64,000 nt of DNA from Carnegiea gigantea (Eukaryota > Streptophyta > Magnoliopsida > Caryophyllales > Cactaceae), in the NCBI GenBank assembly GCA_029747015.1, contig JAKOGI010001963.1, positions 40,001 to 104,000 of the forward strand, read 5' to 3'. The notes under the pieces were generated by a model. That model had not been told where the DNA came from and made no database searches. It saw nothing but the letters and a program-made list of their open reading frames with translations. Made by a program: the position numbers and the translations under genes. Below, piece by piece: positions 36,247 through 47,148 of the stretch (the first letter of the stretch is position 1; every line of letters begins with the position of its first letter).

Positions 36247-36650
36247 TCATATCAAGAGTTCTTCATTATTAATGTTTTTTGGCCACTTTTGAACTTCTTC
36301 ATCAGAATCAAGTTTGGCTACAATGAATTTAGTTTCTATTTCTTTACATAATGTGTTGAGCATAGCAGCTGGTGTTTTCATTGGTCCCATTATATTTTTA
36401 CCTTCCTCACTTAGTGACTTGCACCAATCCACTATAGTGCTAGAAACGTTGTGTTTGATGTAATTTAAGAAATTCTCAACAGTTCATGTAGTATTGAAAT
36501 TCAGATTATTTTTCATTGCTTTCTTCAATGTTTCTTCCCTACTATGAGCTCTATCAGTCTTTAGGATATTATCAATTTAGCTAATCAAGTTAACACATTT
36601 TCGTCAAAGGGCAGTGTTTTTTTAGGATGAACCCAAGCAAAAAGTTACTT
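36247..36650 (-). pseudogene. Endogenous pararetrovirus remnant: coat-protein-like segment
   Basis: Minus-strand reading with two in-frame stops gives KKAMKNNLNFNTT, then VENFLNYIKHNVSSTIVDWC, then a run with K.L..EI.TKF...KLDSDEEVQKWP. The W..SL..E and L...EF..... E.QKW spacing resembles the coat domain of plant pararetroviruses (florendovirus/petuvirus-like). The strand and order, upstream of the zinc knuckle and protease remains, fit one polyprotein. A gypsy gag is the alternative. Confidence 0.5.
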
Positions 36651-36710
36651 CTTGGTCACATTGTAGTGTACCTAAAGTCTCATATTGTTCTTGAAAACTC
36701 ACCAAGATCT

Positions 36711-37537
36711 CATGGCTTGTTTGGTTCTATGTAATCAAAGTGGCAATGCAATCAAAATGGTAATAGTGATTCCATTACCAAGTTTTGTTGCCATTACACT
36801 TGGTTGCCATTAAGGAATGTAATCAAGATTGTATTGTAATCACATTTACCTCAATTTATGTAACTATAAGTACTTGACTTTTTCTAGACAATTGTGATTG
36901 TGTACCTTTGAATCAAAGTCTTCCCAACTATAAGCTATTATAGTTGGGAACTTTCTCTCTCTTCTCTCCATTGTCTCTCCTCTACTTTTCCTCTCTTATT
37001 ACTTTGACACCATTTTTTTAAAGGTTTGAAGCCCCCTCTCACATCTCTCTTATCTCTCTATTAGATAAAGTTTAACCTAGGCCATGATCATATTATTATA
37101 ACTACATTTTCGTACGTTCTAAACATCATGTCTCTCTTTCTCTCTCTCTCTCACATTCTCATCATCATCATCTTCTTCTTCTCTCTACTTGGTAAACTTG
37201 AACAATATTATATTATTGTAATATGGAAGAAATAGAATGAAGTAAGTCTCATGTAAAATATCGTAATCATGATGATAAGATATTGGATGATAATTATCAA
37301 CAAAGCTACAAATAATTAAAATAGACAAACATAAAATACAAATTGAATTGTAAGCACTTCACGTCACGTGTAAAATTAAGTATTGTTTATAGCTGAATTC
37401 ATTCCATTACACTTGTAAAAACTTTGTAACCAAACATTGTAATGTAATTATTATCCCATTTCATTACACTAACAATTATATTATATGGTTGATTCCATTG
37501 CATCGTGATTGCATTACTTTCAACCAAAGGGGACATG
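36711..37537. mobile_element. MITE-like element with long imperfect terminal inverted repeats
   Basis: The left end reads CATGGCTTGTTTGGTT.. and includes GTAATCAAAGTGGCAATGCAATCAA. The complement of the right end reads CATGTCCCCTTTGGTTG..GTAATGCAATCACGATGCAATGGAATCAA. It contains further TGTAATGTAATTAC-type repeats and a CT-rich middle (36955-37190), with no coding frame. It splits the minus-strand pararetroviral reading. Flanking CATG on both sides may be part of the duplication. Superfamily uncertain (PIF/Harbinger or hAT). Confidence 0.6.
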
Positions 37538-38474
37538 AAAGGTTTGCGATTACATTACTAATTTTTTTTCCAAGAGCATTGTTTTTGTTAGGAAGAATCC
37601 AAAAAAAAGTTGGTTGTTCGTCCTATTGTAAAACACCTAGGCTCTTTATAACTCTTTACAACTTTTTATAGTTCCTTGCACCTTTTACTAAATTCTTATA
37701 TCATCTTATATCTCCTTACATTTTAAATCTCCTCACGTATTTTTTTATACCATTCAACTTATCATTTATCTTTTTCTCATATTTATAGAAATACGTATAT
37801 ATTTTTTATATACTACCAACATTAAAAATCTTACTGCCTTTTTTCTAAACATAATATCTTTATAAATATAGAAACAATAATTTAACGATGTGAATTAAAA
37901 TTTGAGTTTCAAGATGAAGCACATATGCCGTTGTAGAGAAAATAATCAACATGTTTTAAAATTATAATACAAAAATCGCATTTATGTTTGAACTTCAACA
38001 TGAATCATATACAAAAATAGTTATATTGTAGGTGACGAAAGCATTTCAGCAATCTTATCCCTAAGTTTATCTATGACAACTTGATTGCTATCATCCTCTA
38101 ATTGCACATTGGGTTAAATTTAATTTCAAAATGTTTAATTTAAATAGGATTTTATTTTTAGGGTTCTTTTTAATTTTGTTGAGAAAAGTTATTTCTTTTA
38201 AAATTTGCTTATAGGGAGGTGAAACTAATGTTACTAGTAAAAAACCACCTCAAATGTAGAAGAGATTTTGTTATACATATTTGTTGACTTGAATTTTTTT
38301 TTTTTATTGTTATTTAATTGACTCATTTAAGGGTCTATTTCATTAATTATGTTATTTCAATACTAATTTTATCGTCTAATTGCAGAAAAATAACATTTTT
38401 TCTGTAATGTTAAAATATAATTTGTTTACTGATGTTATAAAATTTATTTCATAAATATCAGTGATATATGTAAT
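37538..38474 (-). pseudogene. Pararetroviral remnant between the MITE and the SIRE element
   Basis: Minus-strand reading near 37680-37570 (KGARNYKKL..IKSLGVLQ.DEQPTFF.. NKNNAL) parallels the segment at 36690-36605 (YETLGTLQCDQEVTFCLGSS.KNTAL). The MITE-like element is therefore flanked by two diverged copies of the same short stretch. The remainder to 38474 is AT-rich with no readable protein. The strand is the same as the coat and protease remains. Confidence 0.4.
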
Positions 38475-40053
38475 TGTTGGGAAATTGTTGACCCCATCAT
38501 TATGTAATGTAAGGTTTTGATGATAACAAACACAAATGGAATATACACTTGAATGTGTTGATCGAACAGGTTCCAAATACTGTTTAGAAAACTTTGAAAT
38601 TGCTTGATTAACCATGGTCGAGAGCAGGTCTTAAGAACAGGTCCTCAGAACAGCTGAATGCAAAGAACTTAAAGCACATCAAAGACATGGAGTACTCAAG
38701 GAACAGTTCAGGAAACAGTTCTGAGTAACATCGTAGCAACAGGTCTTAAGAACAGTTCCTCAGAACAGCTGAATGGAAAAGAACTTAAAGCTCATCAGAG
38801 ACATGAAGAACTCCAGGAACAGCTCAGGAAACAGTTCTGAGTAACACTACAGCATTGAAGTAACAAGTCAAGATCCTATAGATGCTGCCCGGTTGATTCA
38901 ACAAGAGTCTTGGTCTGTCATAGGTTTTATTTTCTTAGATTCTTGTTAATATGCCACTTGGAAGAACTCGATTCAACATTTACTTTGAATGATTTTTAAG
39001 AACACTGTCTCAGATCAGTTCTGAGATCAGGGTTCAGACTGTTTTCAAGCCAAAATGATTTTTCACAGATTTTTCCAAAATCTTGGGTTGAAGATTTTTT
39101 GAAATTATTTGAAATATATTTTCTGTTATCATTAAACCCAGGATAAGTTAATTTTTGGCTTTGAGAATATATTGTGGAGATTTTGAGTCTAGCTTTTAAG
39201 GGAAATCGTTTACAAAACAAATCAAACTCTTATTTTTGGAATATAAGATAGGAAATTTCAGGATTTGGCAACTGAAAATATTAGTCACTTTCCATAATCT
39301 TTTTAGGAGCAAAAAGATTTTATACTTGTGGATCAAGCACACAAAAAAGATCTTGTTGCCCTCTACTATTTAAGGAGCTTCTCCACCTCCACATTGAAAA
39401 TCATCACACACGGTTTTACACACGATTTTCATAAATATTGTGAGAAAGTTTTTACACGGTTTTTCTAGGGATTTAACTTGCAAATCATATTTTCAGAAAA
39501 ACCTTCAAAGTGTGTGTGAATATTGAGGTATCTTCTTTAGCATACTAGGAGCAAAAATTGTACCTTACATTCTCTTAGTTAGAAGTACAAAAGTAAGGTG
39601 TTTTTATTCTCTTCTTTCATCAAAGTGAGAGTTGAGTATGTCCAAGCCTAGGGAGGCTTTGGACGTGTGTAATTCGTCTTGGGGAGACGATTACGTGAGT
39701 GTGTTCAAGTCTGGGAGACTAGGACGTGGTGTGTAACTAGTCTAAAGGTAGACAGTTACGTGTGTTGCAATTGTAATAGAGAAGGTTACCTTTGTAACGT
39801 GTTTAGCCTGTTTAGTGGAAGTGTGTGAAAATCCTACTGGGGTAGGTCGTGGTTTTCACCTCGGTTGGGCTCGAGGTGTTTCCACGTAAAAATCTTGTGT
39901 TCTTACTTTTTACTTATTTTCGCTGTTTTACACCTTCTGTGCACGTTACAAACAGTCCGTCCAAACAAGTTCCAAGGCTGCTCCCAGAAACTGCGAAAAT
40001 CTGCCAACACAATTCACCCCCCCTCTTGTGTCAGTGTACTCCCAATTCTAACA
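38475..40053 (+). repeat. 5' LTR of the SIRE element
   Basis: 1,579 bp, starts TGTTGGGAAATT and ends TTCTAACA. The U3 part contains a tandem duplication of about 115 bp (units from 38625 and 38740, each with CAGGTCTTAAGAACAG and CTCAGGAAACAGTTCTGAG) and many AACAGNTC words. The same duplication is present in the other LTR. A TATA-like TATTTAAGG is near 39367. Confidence 0.95.
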
Positions 40054-40055
40054 AG

Positions 40056-40070
40056 TGGTATCAGAGCAGG
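40056..40070 (+). promoter_or_regulatory. Primer-binding site of the SIRE element (tRNA-iMet)
   Basis: TGGTATCAGAGCAGG, two bases after the 5' LTR. Confidence 0.95.
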
Positions 40071-40109
40071 TTCTCATTAGAAAGATTAACATCTTGAGAG
40101 ATCCTAAAC

Positions 40110-41939
40110 ATGAGTACACCACAGGGCATGCTTGAGGGGTAATCCATAACTCGACCACCATACTTTAATAGTCAACATTATAGTTGGTGGAAGAATAGAA
40201 TGGAAAACTACATTCAAGCTGAGGACTACGAGTTATGGATGCTTATCAAGAATGGACCACTCATTCCCACAAAAGTGATTGAAGATGGAAGCAAAGTTTC
40301 CAAAAAGCCTGAAGAGTTCAATGCCGAAGACTTCAAGAGGATGGAGAAAAACACCAAAGCAAAAAAACTCTTGTATTTTGGTCTTGGTCCTGATGAGTAT
40401 ACTCGCATTTCCGAATGCGAGTCAGCCAAAGAAATCTGGGATGCCTTGCAAGTAGCTCACGAAGGTACAAATCAGGTAAAACAATCGAGAATTGAGCTTT
40501 TTATGAGAAAATATGAACTGTTTGAGATGGATGATAAAGAAACGGTGATGGAGATGTACACTCGTTTCACCCATGTCACTAATGAGCTAAAATCATTAGG
40601 AAAGTCCTTCACCATCGAGGAGTTGGTGAGCAAAATCCTACGATTTTTGCCACAGTCATGGGAGGCCAACGTCACGGCCATCCAAGAAGCCAAGGATATG
40701 AATAAAATCACTTTGGACGAGCTTATTAGTAATCTCCAAACTTATGAGCTTAGAAGAAGCTCTCAACTGAAAGAGGAGACCAACAGAGACCGAGGCCTTG
40801 CTCTAAAGGCTTTGGAAGAGGATGGTTCGGACCTTGATGAAGAAGAACTGGCCATGATCACCCGAAGATTCAAGAAGTTCTTCAAAAAGGTCAAAGAGAA
40901 CAATAAAAAGAAGGACCACAGCAAGCCCAGAAACAATGACTGGGAACAGTTCACTGGATGTTTCAAATGTAGTAAGCTTGATCACATTGTGAAAAACTGC
41001 CCTTTGCTGAAAGAGGAACAAGAGCCCGAACAGTCCAGGGAACAGGGCAGGAAACAGGTTGGAAACAGTTCTGCTAAGCGCTTCTCAAGGGCAATGCTTG
41101 CAGCTTGGGGTGATTCTACCGAGGATGAGGAAGGGACTGAAGAGGAAGATGCTGCTGTAGCTCTTATGGCCAGAAGTGATTCTGACTCAGATGATGAGCC
41201 TCTGGACAGCTTAGCTCAACTTAAGGATAAGGTACGTGGTCTAAATAAAGCAAAACTTGAAGAGTTATTAGTTACTTTGATGGATGAGTATGATGCTATT
41301 AATTTTGAAAATTGCATGTTAAAGGATGTATGTTCTGACTTAAAAAGGGATATTAGAGAATTAGAGCATGAAAACAAAATCCTTAAAAGTGAAAAAATTG
41401 AAACTGATATGAAGAATATTGTTTTGCATGAAGACCTCAATAAATCCAAAGAGACCTTAAACATGAAAGAAGAAGCCTTTGTTTCTGACCTTACTAAGCT
41501 TGAAAATAAGTCTCCTGAACTAAAACAGAAGGTAGAATCCCTACTTGTTGAGAACAGTAAATTGCTCGAAAAGTTAAAACAAGTAGAATCAGACCTTGCT
41601 GCAAACAAGCGCTGGAACAGGTCCTCACAGGCATTGAATTGGCTGAACACTCACTGTAACCAGGGCAAAAGAGGATTAGGCTTTGTGACTAAGCGCACTG
41701 ATTACCCTGTTAATAGAAAATATGTAGGATTACCAGAAAATATTGTGTGTTTTCATTGTGGTAAAACAGGGCATTATCAGTACACTTGTCCTATAAGAAG
41801 GTATGCCATGGAAAAGAACTTGATTCATGTAAAACAAATATGGGTTAGAAAAGATGAGATTTGCACTTCAAAAAAATGGGACCCAAGTGGATCTGGGTTC
41901 CCAAAACTAACCCCTAATTTGTTTTGCAGGCTAAAGTGA
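40110..41939 (+). pseudogene. SIRE gag
   Basis: The natural start is ATG 40110 (MSTPQGMLEG). Codon 11 is TAA, where the family has Gln, so the visible long frame opens only at 40200 (MENYIQAEDYELWMLIKNGP) and runs 579 codons. It holds the UBN2 gag body (about residues 60-190), a first CCHC knuckle CFKCSKLDHIVKNCP (about 40970), an acidic stretch, a long Lys/Glu/Leu coiled coil (about residues 340-470) and a second CCHC knuckle CFHCGKTGHYQYTCP (about 41750). The frame shifts in an A-run near 41870. The other frame there, reading WIWVPKTNP then a stop, leads into pol. Gag builds the particle. Confidence 0.92.
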
Positions 41940-43860
41940 GGGGGAACAATCGAGCAAACAACTCAGCAAACAACCAATTGTCGTATGTGGATAGCGGTTG
42001 TTCATGGCATATGACTGGTGAAAAATCAAACTTCCTCTCACTTATAGCCTCTGATGGAGGGAGTGTGGCATTTGGAAACGGCAAATCAGGGATAATTGTC
42101 GGTATAGGTAAGATAGGTGAGTCACTCCCCCATACAATTGACAATGTATATCTGATGGATGGATTACAACAAAATCTACTCAGCGTGTCCCAACTGTGTG
42201 ATAAAGATAACCTAGTAGTGTTTTCTTCAAAACAATGCTTGGTCGTCAATATCCACACAGGAGATGTTGTGTTGAGGGGGAAGCGACACAAAAATGTGTA
42301 TAAAGTAAGTATTCTCTCACTTCCCCAAAACAATTTGACTTGTTTAAGTGCTTTAAATAATGATGTCATGCTTTGGCACAAGAGACTAGGCCATGCGAGT
42401 CTCTCACTCTTGAATAAACTTGTCATTAAAGACCTAGTAGTCGGCCTACCTTCTATCAAATTCAATGATGACAAGGTATGTGATGCTTGTGCCAGGGGTA
42501 AACAAGTCAAAACTTCTTTTAAACGGAAAAACTGTGTTAGCACTACCCGACCTCTTGAGATGCTACATGTAGATTTGTGTGGTCCTATGAGGATCTCAAG
42601 TCGAGGTGGAAAGAGGTATGTGCCTGTGATAGTGGATGATTACTCTCGTTTCACATGGACCTTATTTTTGGCTTCTAAAGATGAAACATTTGAAAAATTT
42701 CTTGCGTTTCTTAAAAAGGTTAAAAAGAGAGTAGGACACTCATTGGTTTGCCTAAGGTCTGATCATGGTACAGAATTTGAAAATTCAAGCTTTATTGACT
42801 ATTGCAATGAGCATGGTGTGGATCATAACTTTTCAGCCCCAAGAACACCCCAACAGAACGGGGTGGTAGAGCGAAAAAATCGTACTCTAGAAGACATGAC
42901 TAGAACAATGCTTGTTGATAGTGGTCTTCCTAGAAATTTTTGGGCCGAAGCTTTGAACACATCATGCTACATTATAAATAGATGCATGATCAGACCCATT
43001 CTAAACAAAACTCCTTATGAGCTTCTCAAAGGTAGAAAACCCAATCTTATGCATTTGAGAGTATTTGGTCGTAAATGTTTTGTGCATAATAATGGGAAGG
43101 ATGCCTTAGGAAAATTTGATCCAAGGAGTGATGAGGCGATATTTCTTCGCTACTCCTCACACAGTAAAGCATACAAAGTGTTTAATAAACGAACTTTGTG
43201 TGTTGAGGAGAGTGTGCATGTGCTATTTGATGAAACTAACTCTCTTATTGAGGATGATGCACAGGATGCAGAGTTTGAACTGGGACTTGCCAGAAAAGAC
43301 TCATTGCTTACACATGAGAAAGGTAAGAGTTCTGAGGATGGAGCAGGACAGGGAGCTGTTTCCTTGGAAGGAGAGCAAGGTTCGAATCAGACAGGGGGAA
43401 GCACTGCTGAACCCAGTTTGATACAAAATCAGCCCAATTCTTTCAGAACTGGCTCAGAAACAGGCTCAAGAACAGTTTTAGAACCTGTTCCACCGAGTAT
43501 TCCAGGAAGAGTAGAAAGCGTGTCTGTGGACTCTCTTACTCCACGGCCATGGAAGCACCAAAGTTCGCACCCCCTTGATCAAATTCTATCTGACATAAAT
43601 ACTGGAGTGTAAACAAGATCCAAGCTTAAAAATTTTTATGCTTTTTATGCTTTTCTCCCTAATATTGAGCCTAAAAACGTTAATGAAGCTCTTGCAGATT
43701 CAGATTGGGTTACAGCAATGCACGAGGAGCTTCATCAGTTTGAAAGGAACAAGGTGTGGCATCTTGTACCTCAGCCGGAAGACAGATCAATCATTGGCAC
43801 CAAGTGGATGTTCCGAAATAAGCTTGATGAGTCCGGAACAGTCACCAGGAACAAGCACCT
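41924..43860 (+). pseudogene. SIRE pol: protease and integrase, truncated at the start of RT
   Basis: Open from 41924 to 43612. The protease motif VDSGCSWHMTG lies near residue 21 and keeps its catalytic DSG. The gag-pre-integrase domain (LWHKRLGHASLSLLNKL, CDACARGKQ) is at about 42370-42510. The integrase core lies at about 42550-43000 and has LHVDLCGPMRISSRGGKRY, SDHGTEFENSSF and PQQNGVVERKNR, so D,D,E are present. A TAA at 43610 replaces a Lys codon. Reading continues in frame through the entry to RT (LADSDWVTAMHEELHQFERN, IIGTKWMFRNKLDESG) and ends at about 43857, where an internal deletion removes the rest of RT. Confidence 0.93.
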
Positions 43861-43861
43861 T

Positions 43862-44271
43862 AGGTATGGCTCACTTCCTTGGAACCTGTTTGGTATCTTG
43901 GGCAACCAAGAAACAACACTCAGTTGCCATGTCCACAGCAAAAGCTGAATATGTTGCAGCTGCTTCTTATTATACTCAACTACTATGGATAAGGCAACAA
44001 CTCAAAGATTTTTGTGTTAACACGGGATGCATTCCCATATTTTGTGATAATACAAGTGCAATTAATATTTCTAAAAACCCCTGTCAACATAAAAAGGACT
44101 AAACATATTGACATTCGTCATCACTTTTTGAGGGACAATGTTGAAAAAAGCTTGGTTTCAATGAATTTCTGTGCCACTAATAAACAAATTGCTGATATTT
44201 TCACCAAGGCACTAAGTAGAGAACAGTTTGAGAGGAACATATTGGAACTAGGTCTAATTAAAATGATTTGA
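43862..44271 (+). pseudogene. SIRE RNase H, joined to the RT deletion
   Basis: Immediately after the deletion point the frame reads GMAHFLGTCLVSWATKKQHS, then STAKAEYVAAASYYTQLLWI and CDNTSAINISKNP. It is therefore the C-terminal half of copia RNase H, with the catalytic Glu and Asp visible. A 1-base shift near 44090 moves the rest (KRTKHIDIRHHFLRDNVEK, IADIFTKALSREQFE) to another frame, ending at 44271. The N-terminal RNase H (first catalytic Asp) is lost in the same deletion. Confidence 0.92.
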
Positions 44272-44721
44272 GAATGCTTAGTTAACCCCCAATGCTTGTC
44301 TAGTTAAAGGGCTTTTCAGGTCAAGCTTGTTGAAATTATTGATTGCAGTCAAACTAGGTGCTATATTTAGCACATGTGTGGAATACAGCTTGTTGACACT
44401 CGTTGAGGTCTGATGATATTGCCCTTATTGTCCCATGTTACCAAGCAATTGACTGCAGGAACAAGCACCAAGAATAGGTATGGCCACTGTTTGTCACTCT
44501 GTGCAAATCAGGTAGTTAATTTAGTTGTTGACTTTTGTTGAAACGTGCGTGACTGGGAGATTTAATACTCCTCTTTTTGGTTGGAAGCAAGTACCCCCTT
44601 CACTTCCTGCTTGCTCACGTTGCACCCCAGTCACCCAGAACCCTCTCAATTTCGCTTTCTCTCTCTCTCTCTCAATCCTAAACCCTAAATCTCCAAAAAC
44701 TCGAACTCCTCTTCAACATCA
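44272..44721 (+). other. Non-coding spacer between pol and the downstream ORF of SIRE
   Basis: No protein is seen. The phrase CAGGAACAAGCACC..AGGTATGG at 44457 repeats that at the RT deletion junction (43849), possibly by chance. Confidence 0.5.
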
Positions 44722-46656
44722 ATGGCGAATTCCGGCAGCAGCAAACGCAGCACCACCATCTCTCATGCCTTAGTCCCGAAGCGCCCATGCATGGCGACGC
44801 CACCAACACCCATTGCTCTGCCCCTGTCTGCGATGGCCGCAACTGCACAAATTAGAGGTATGGGGTTTGATTCTCTACCCCCTTTGCTGATTTACTCTAA
44901 AACTTTTGGATTTTTGAAATGTCTGGACTTACGAACGGTGGGGCTGAAATTGGACGATGTTCTACCGGTGTTTGGATGGGATTTGGAGTTGTTTGACCCC
45001 TATGTGAAACCGACTGGGTTTAAAGGTGTCTTTGAAACCAACAAGGGTCTGGCTGAGTCTGATATGGCACGAACAGGGTCTGAACCTGTTCCTGAACTGA
45101 GGAAAACCCGAACAGGGTCTGCCCCTGTTTTCTTTGACATAATGGATGACCCCATCATAAATTTGGATCGAGTGGAAGACCTTGAGGAGACTAACAGTGA
45201 TGGGTCTGAGTCAACCATAGAGGTCCTCTAACCGCAGCCCTTCTAGAAAACTAAATCAAGTGAGTGGGGGCCTAGACGTCGATTTAAAACCACCACTTCA
45301 AAACCTGTTCCCATACCTGTTCGTAGACCTCGAACCCGCAGTTCTGGTTCACTCTCTGGTTCTTCCCAGTCTAAACTAGTACCTGAACCTTCTACTGCAA
45401 AAGCCTCTACCAAATCCACTAAAGAATCTACCCAGTCTCCATCAACCACAACCCAAAGCACCCAAACCAAAAGGAAAGCTATTTCAGAACAAGTGCCAGA
45501 ACAGGTGCCTGAAGAATTAGAAACCGAGGAGAATACTTCCAAACAGGTGCCTACCTCTGGTCCATCAGTGAAGCCTTCTTCCAAACGAGCCTCATCAAAG
45601 AGAAAAGCGGCTTCAGCTCAGACTGTGCCCATAAAAGCCAAGCCTGATGAACCGAAATCCAAGAAAGTCAAAACTACCATGCCCACAGTAGACCGAGTAG
45701 CTCATTTTCTCCAAAAGAGTGTGGTACGGGGCAAAATTGTCAAAGTTGCTTATTTTCAGGAACAGGGCCTGGAGATGTTCCTGGATAAGCTTACAGCCCA
45801 AGGTTGGGTAGACCTCTTTGCAAACACCCAGAGAGGGTGTTCAATACCTGATTTAGCTGAATTCTATGCCAACTGTAATGTCACCAACGGAGTGGTGACA
45901 AGTATGATCAATGGGAAGGGGATACGGTTCAATGCTAAGGAATTGGGAAAAATTCTAGGAGTTCCTGCTGAGGGCTTTGGGGTGTATGTAAGAGAAAACA
46001 AGGCCGTACTTGGAGCTGAAAGATTGCTCCAATTGACTCAAAGGTTGAGTCAACAACCAGGGTCGCAAACACCCAGGTCAGTTAAGAAAGGGGAGACGAC
46101 ACCGTGTCACCGGTTGCTCTTCTAGTTCATCATCAAGAACATCATCCCCCGTGGCCAAGGGCGTAACCTTGCAGATGCAATGGATCAATGCCCGATCGAT
46201 CTCCTGGACCGAGGAGAGCAGATCAACCTCCCAGTCATCATGATCAGTCATATCTCCGGCATTGCAAACACGGCTAGAGAACATGACCTGGGGTATGGAT
46301 TTCTTCTGACTTCAGTCTTTGAGCACTTTGGGGTTTCTTTGCAGAAGAAGGTAGGGGTCCAAGTGACAGATGAGATAGGAAGTAGCACCCTGATCAGTTG
46401 TGGGTTCAAGCTTGCAAAGGGTGAGACTGCTGGTTCCAAACAGGGGCCTCACACACCCTTCACCCCTATTTATGGTCCTTCCTCTAGTGAGCCTTCTGTT
46501 GATGCCTTGCTTCTGGACCAAAACCAGTTGAAGACCGAGCTCATTGAGGTTAAAGCTGCACTTGCCGAGGAGAAGGCTCTCAATGCCAAGCGCCATAAGG
46601 ATCTGCTGTCAATTCTCTCCGTCCTCACAGCCAAACTCTCTTCTCCTCCACCCTGA
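44722..46656 (+). pseudogene. SIRE downstream (env-like) ORF
   Basis: A single reading frame of 645 codons, interrupted by stops only: TAA at 45229, TAG near 45244, and TAG at 46123. Without the stops it reads MANSGSSKRS.. and then LIYSKTFGFLKCLDLRTVGL. A long Pro/Ser/Lys-rich middle with repeated PVP and EQVPEQVPEE motifs follows. Next is a domain (VDRVAHFLQKSVVRGKIVK, PDLAEFYANCNVTNG, IRFNAKELGKILGVPAEGF) that matches the 'putative plant transposon protein' domain. The C-terminus is a coiled coil. In SIRE elements this position holds the so-called envelope-like ORF. Its function is not established and no transmembrane segment is obvious here. Confidence 0.8.
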
Positions 46657-46972
46657 ATCACCTCAACCCCCTGATCCTTCCCTGTTTTGCCTTTCTTTAT
46701 TTTTCACCCTATTCTCAACAGCTGTTTCTAGCTATCTGGTTGTGCTTTGTGCCTGACAATGGTTTTTGCTAATCTTGGTTGGATCTACTGTAATGTATGC
46801 CATGCTTGTCTTCTTATTGTTATTTGTTTATGCGTGACTCGGATGGCTAATATCATTACCGTACCATATACTTGAGTGTATCGCAGGTTGTCTTTCCTCC
46901 ATTACCCAAGAGTTGGTGACTACAAACACCCTGCTTCTCTTGTTTGACCTTACCACCCTTTTTTGATGATGT

Positions 46973-47148
46973 CAAAAGGGGGAAGATGGGCATGACTAGG
47001 ATTATTTCAGTTTGACCTAGCTTCAGTTGACTTCTCAAAACAAAAAGGGGGAAGATGGGCTTAACCATGAACGTTTTATCTTGAAACCTGCTTTTGCCTT
47101 TTATGTCAATATGGTCATTTGGTTTGTCATCATCAAAAAGGGGGAAAT
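46973..47148 (+). promoter_or_regulatory. Triple polypurine-tract repeats of SIRE
   Basis: CAAAAGGGGGAAGATGGGC (46973), CAAAAAGGGGGAAGATGGGC (47041) and CAAAAAGGGGGAAAT (47134) run up to the 3' LTR. Reiterated tracts of this kind are a SIRE-lineage mark. The last one should prime plus-strand synthesis. Confidence 0.85.

Noticed and set aside
41880..41940. Intron at the SIRE gag-pol border (TTGTTTTGCAG)
   Set aside because: It resembles a 3' splice site, but the same stretch is translated in the family and no matching donor was identified.
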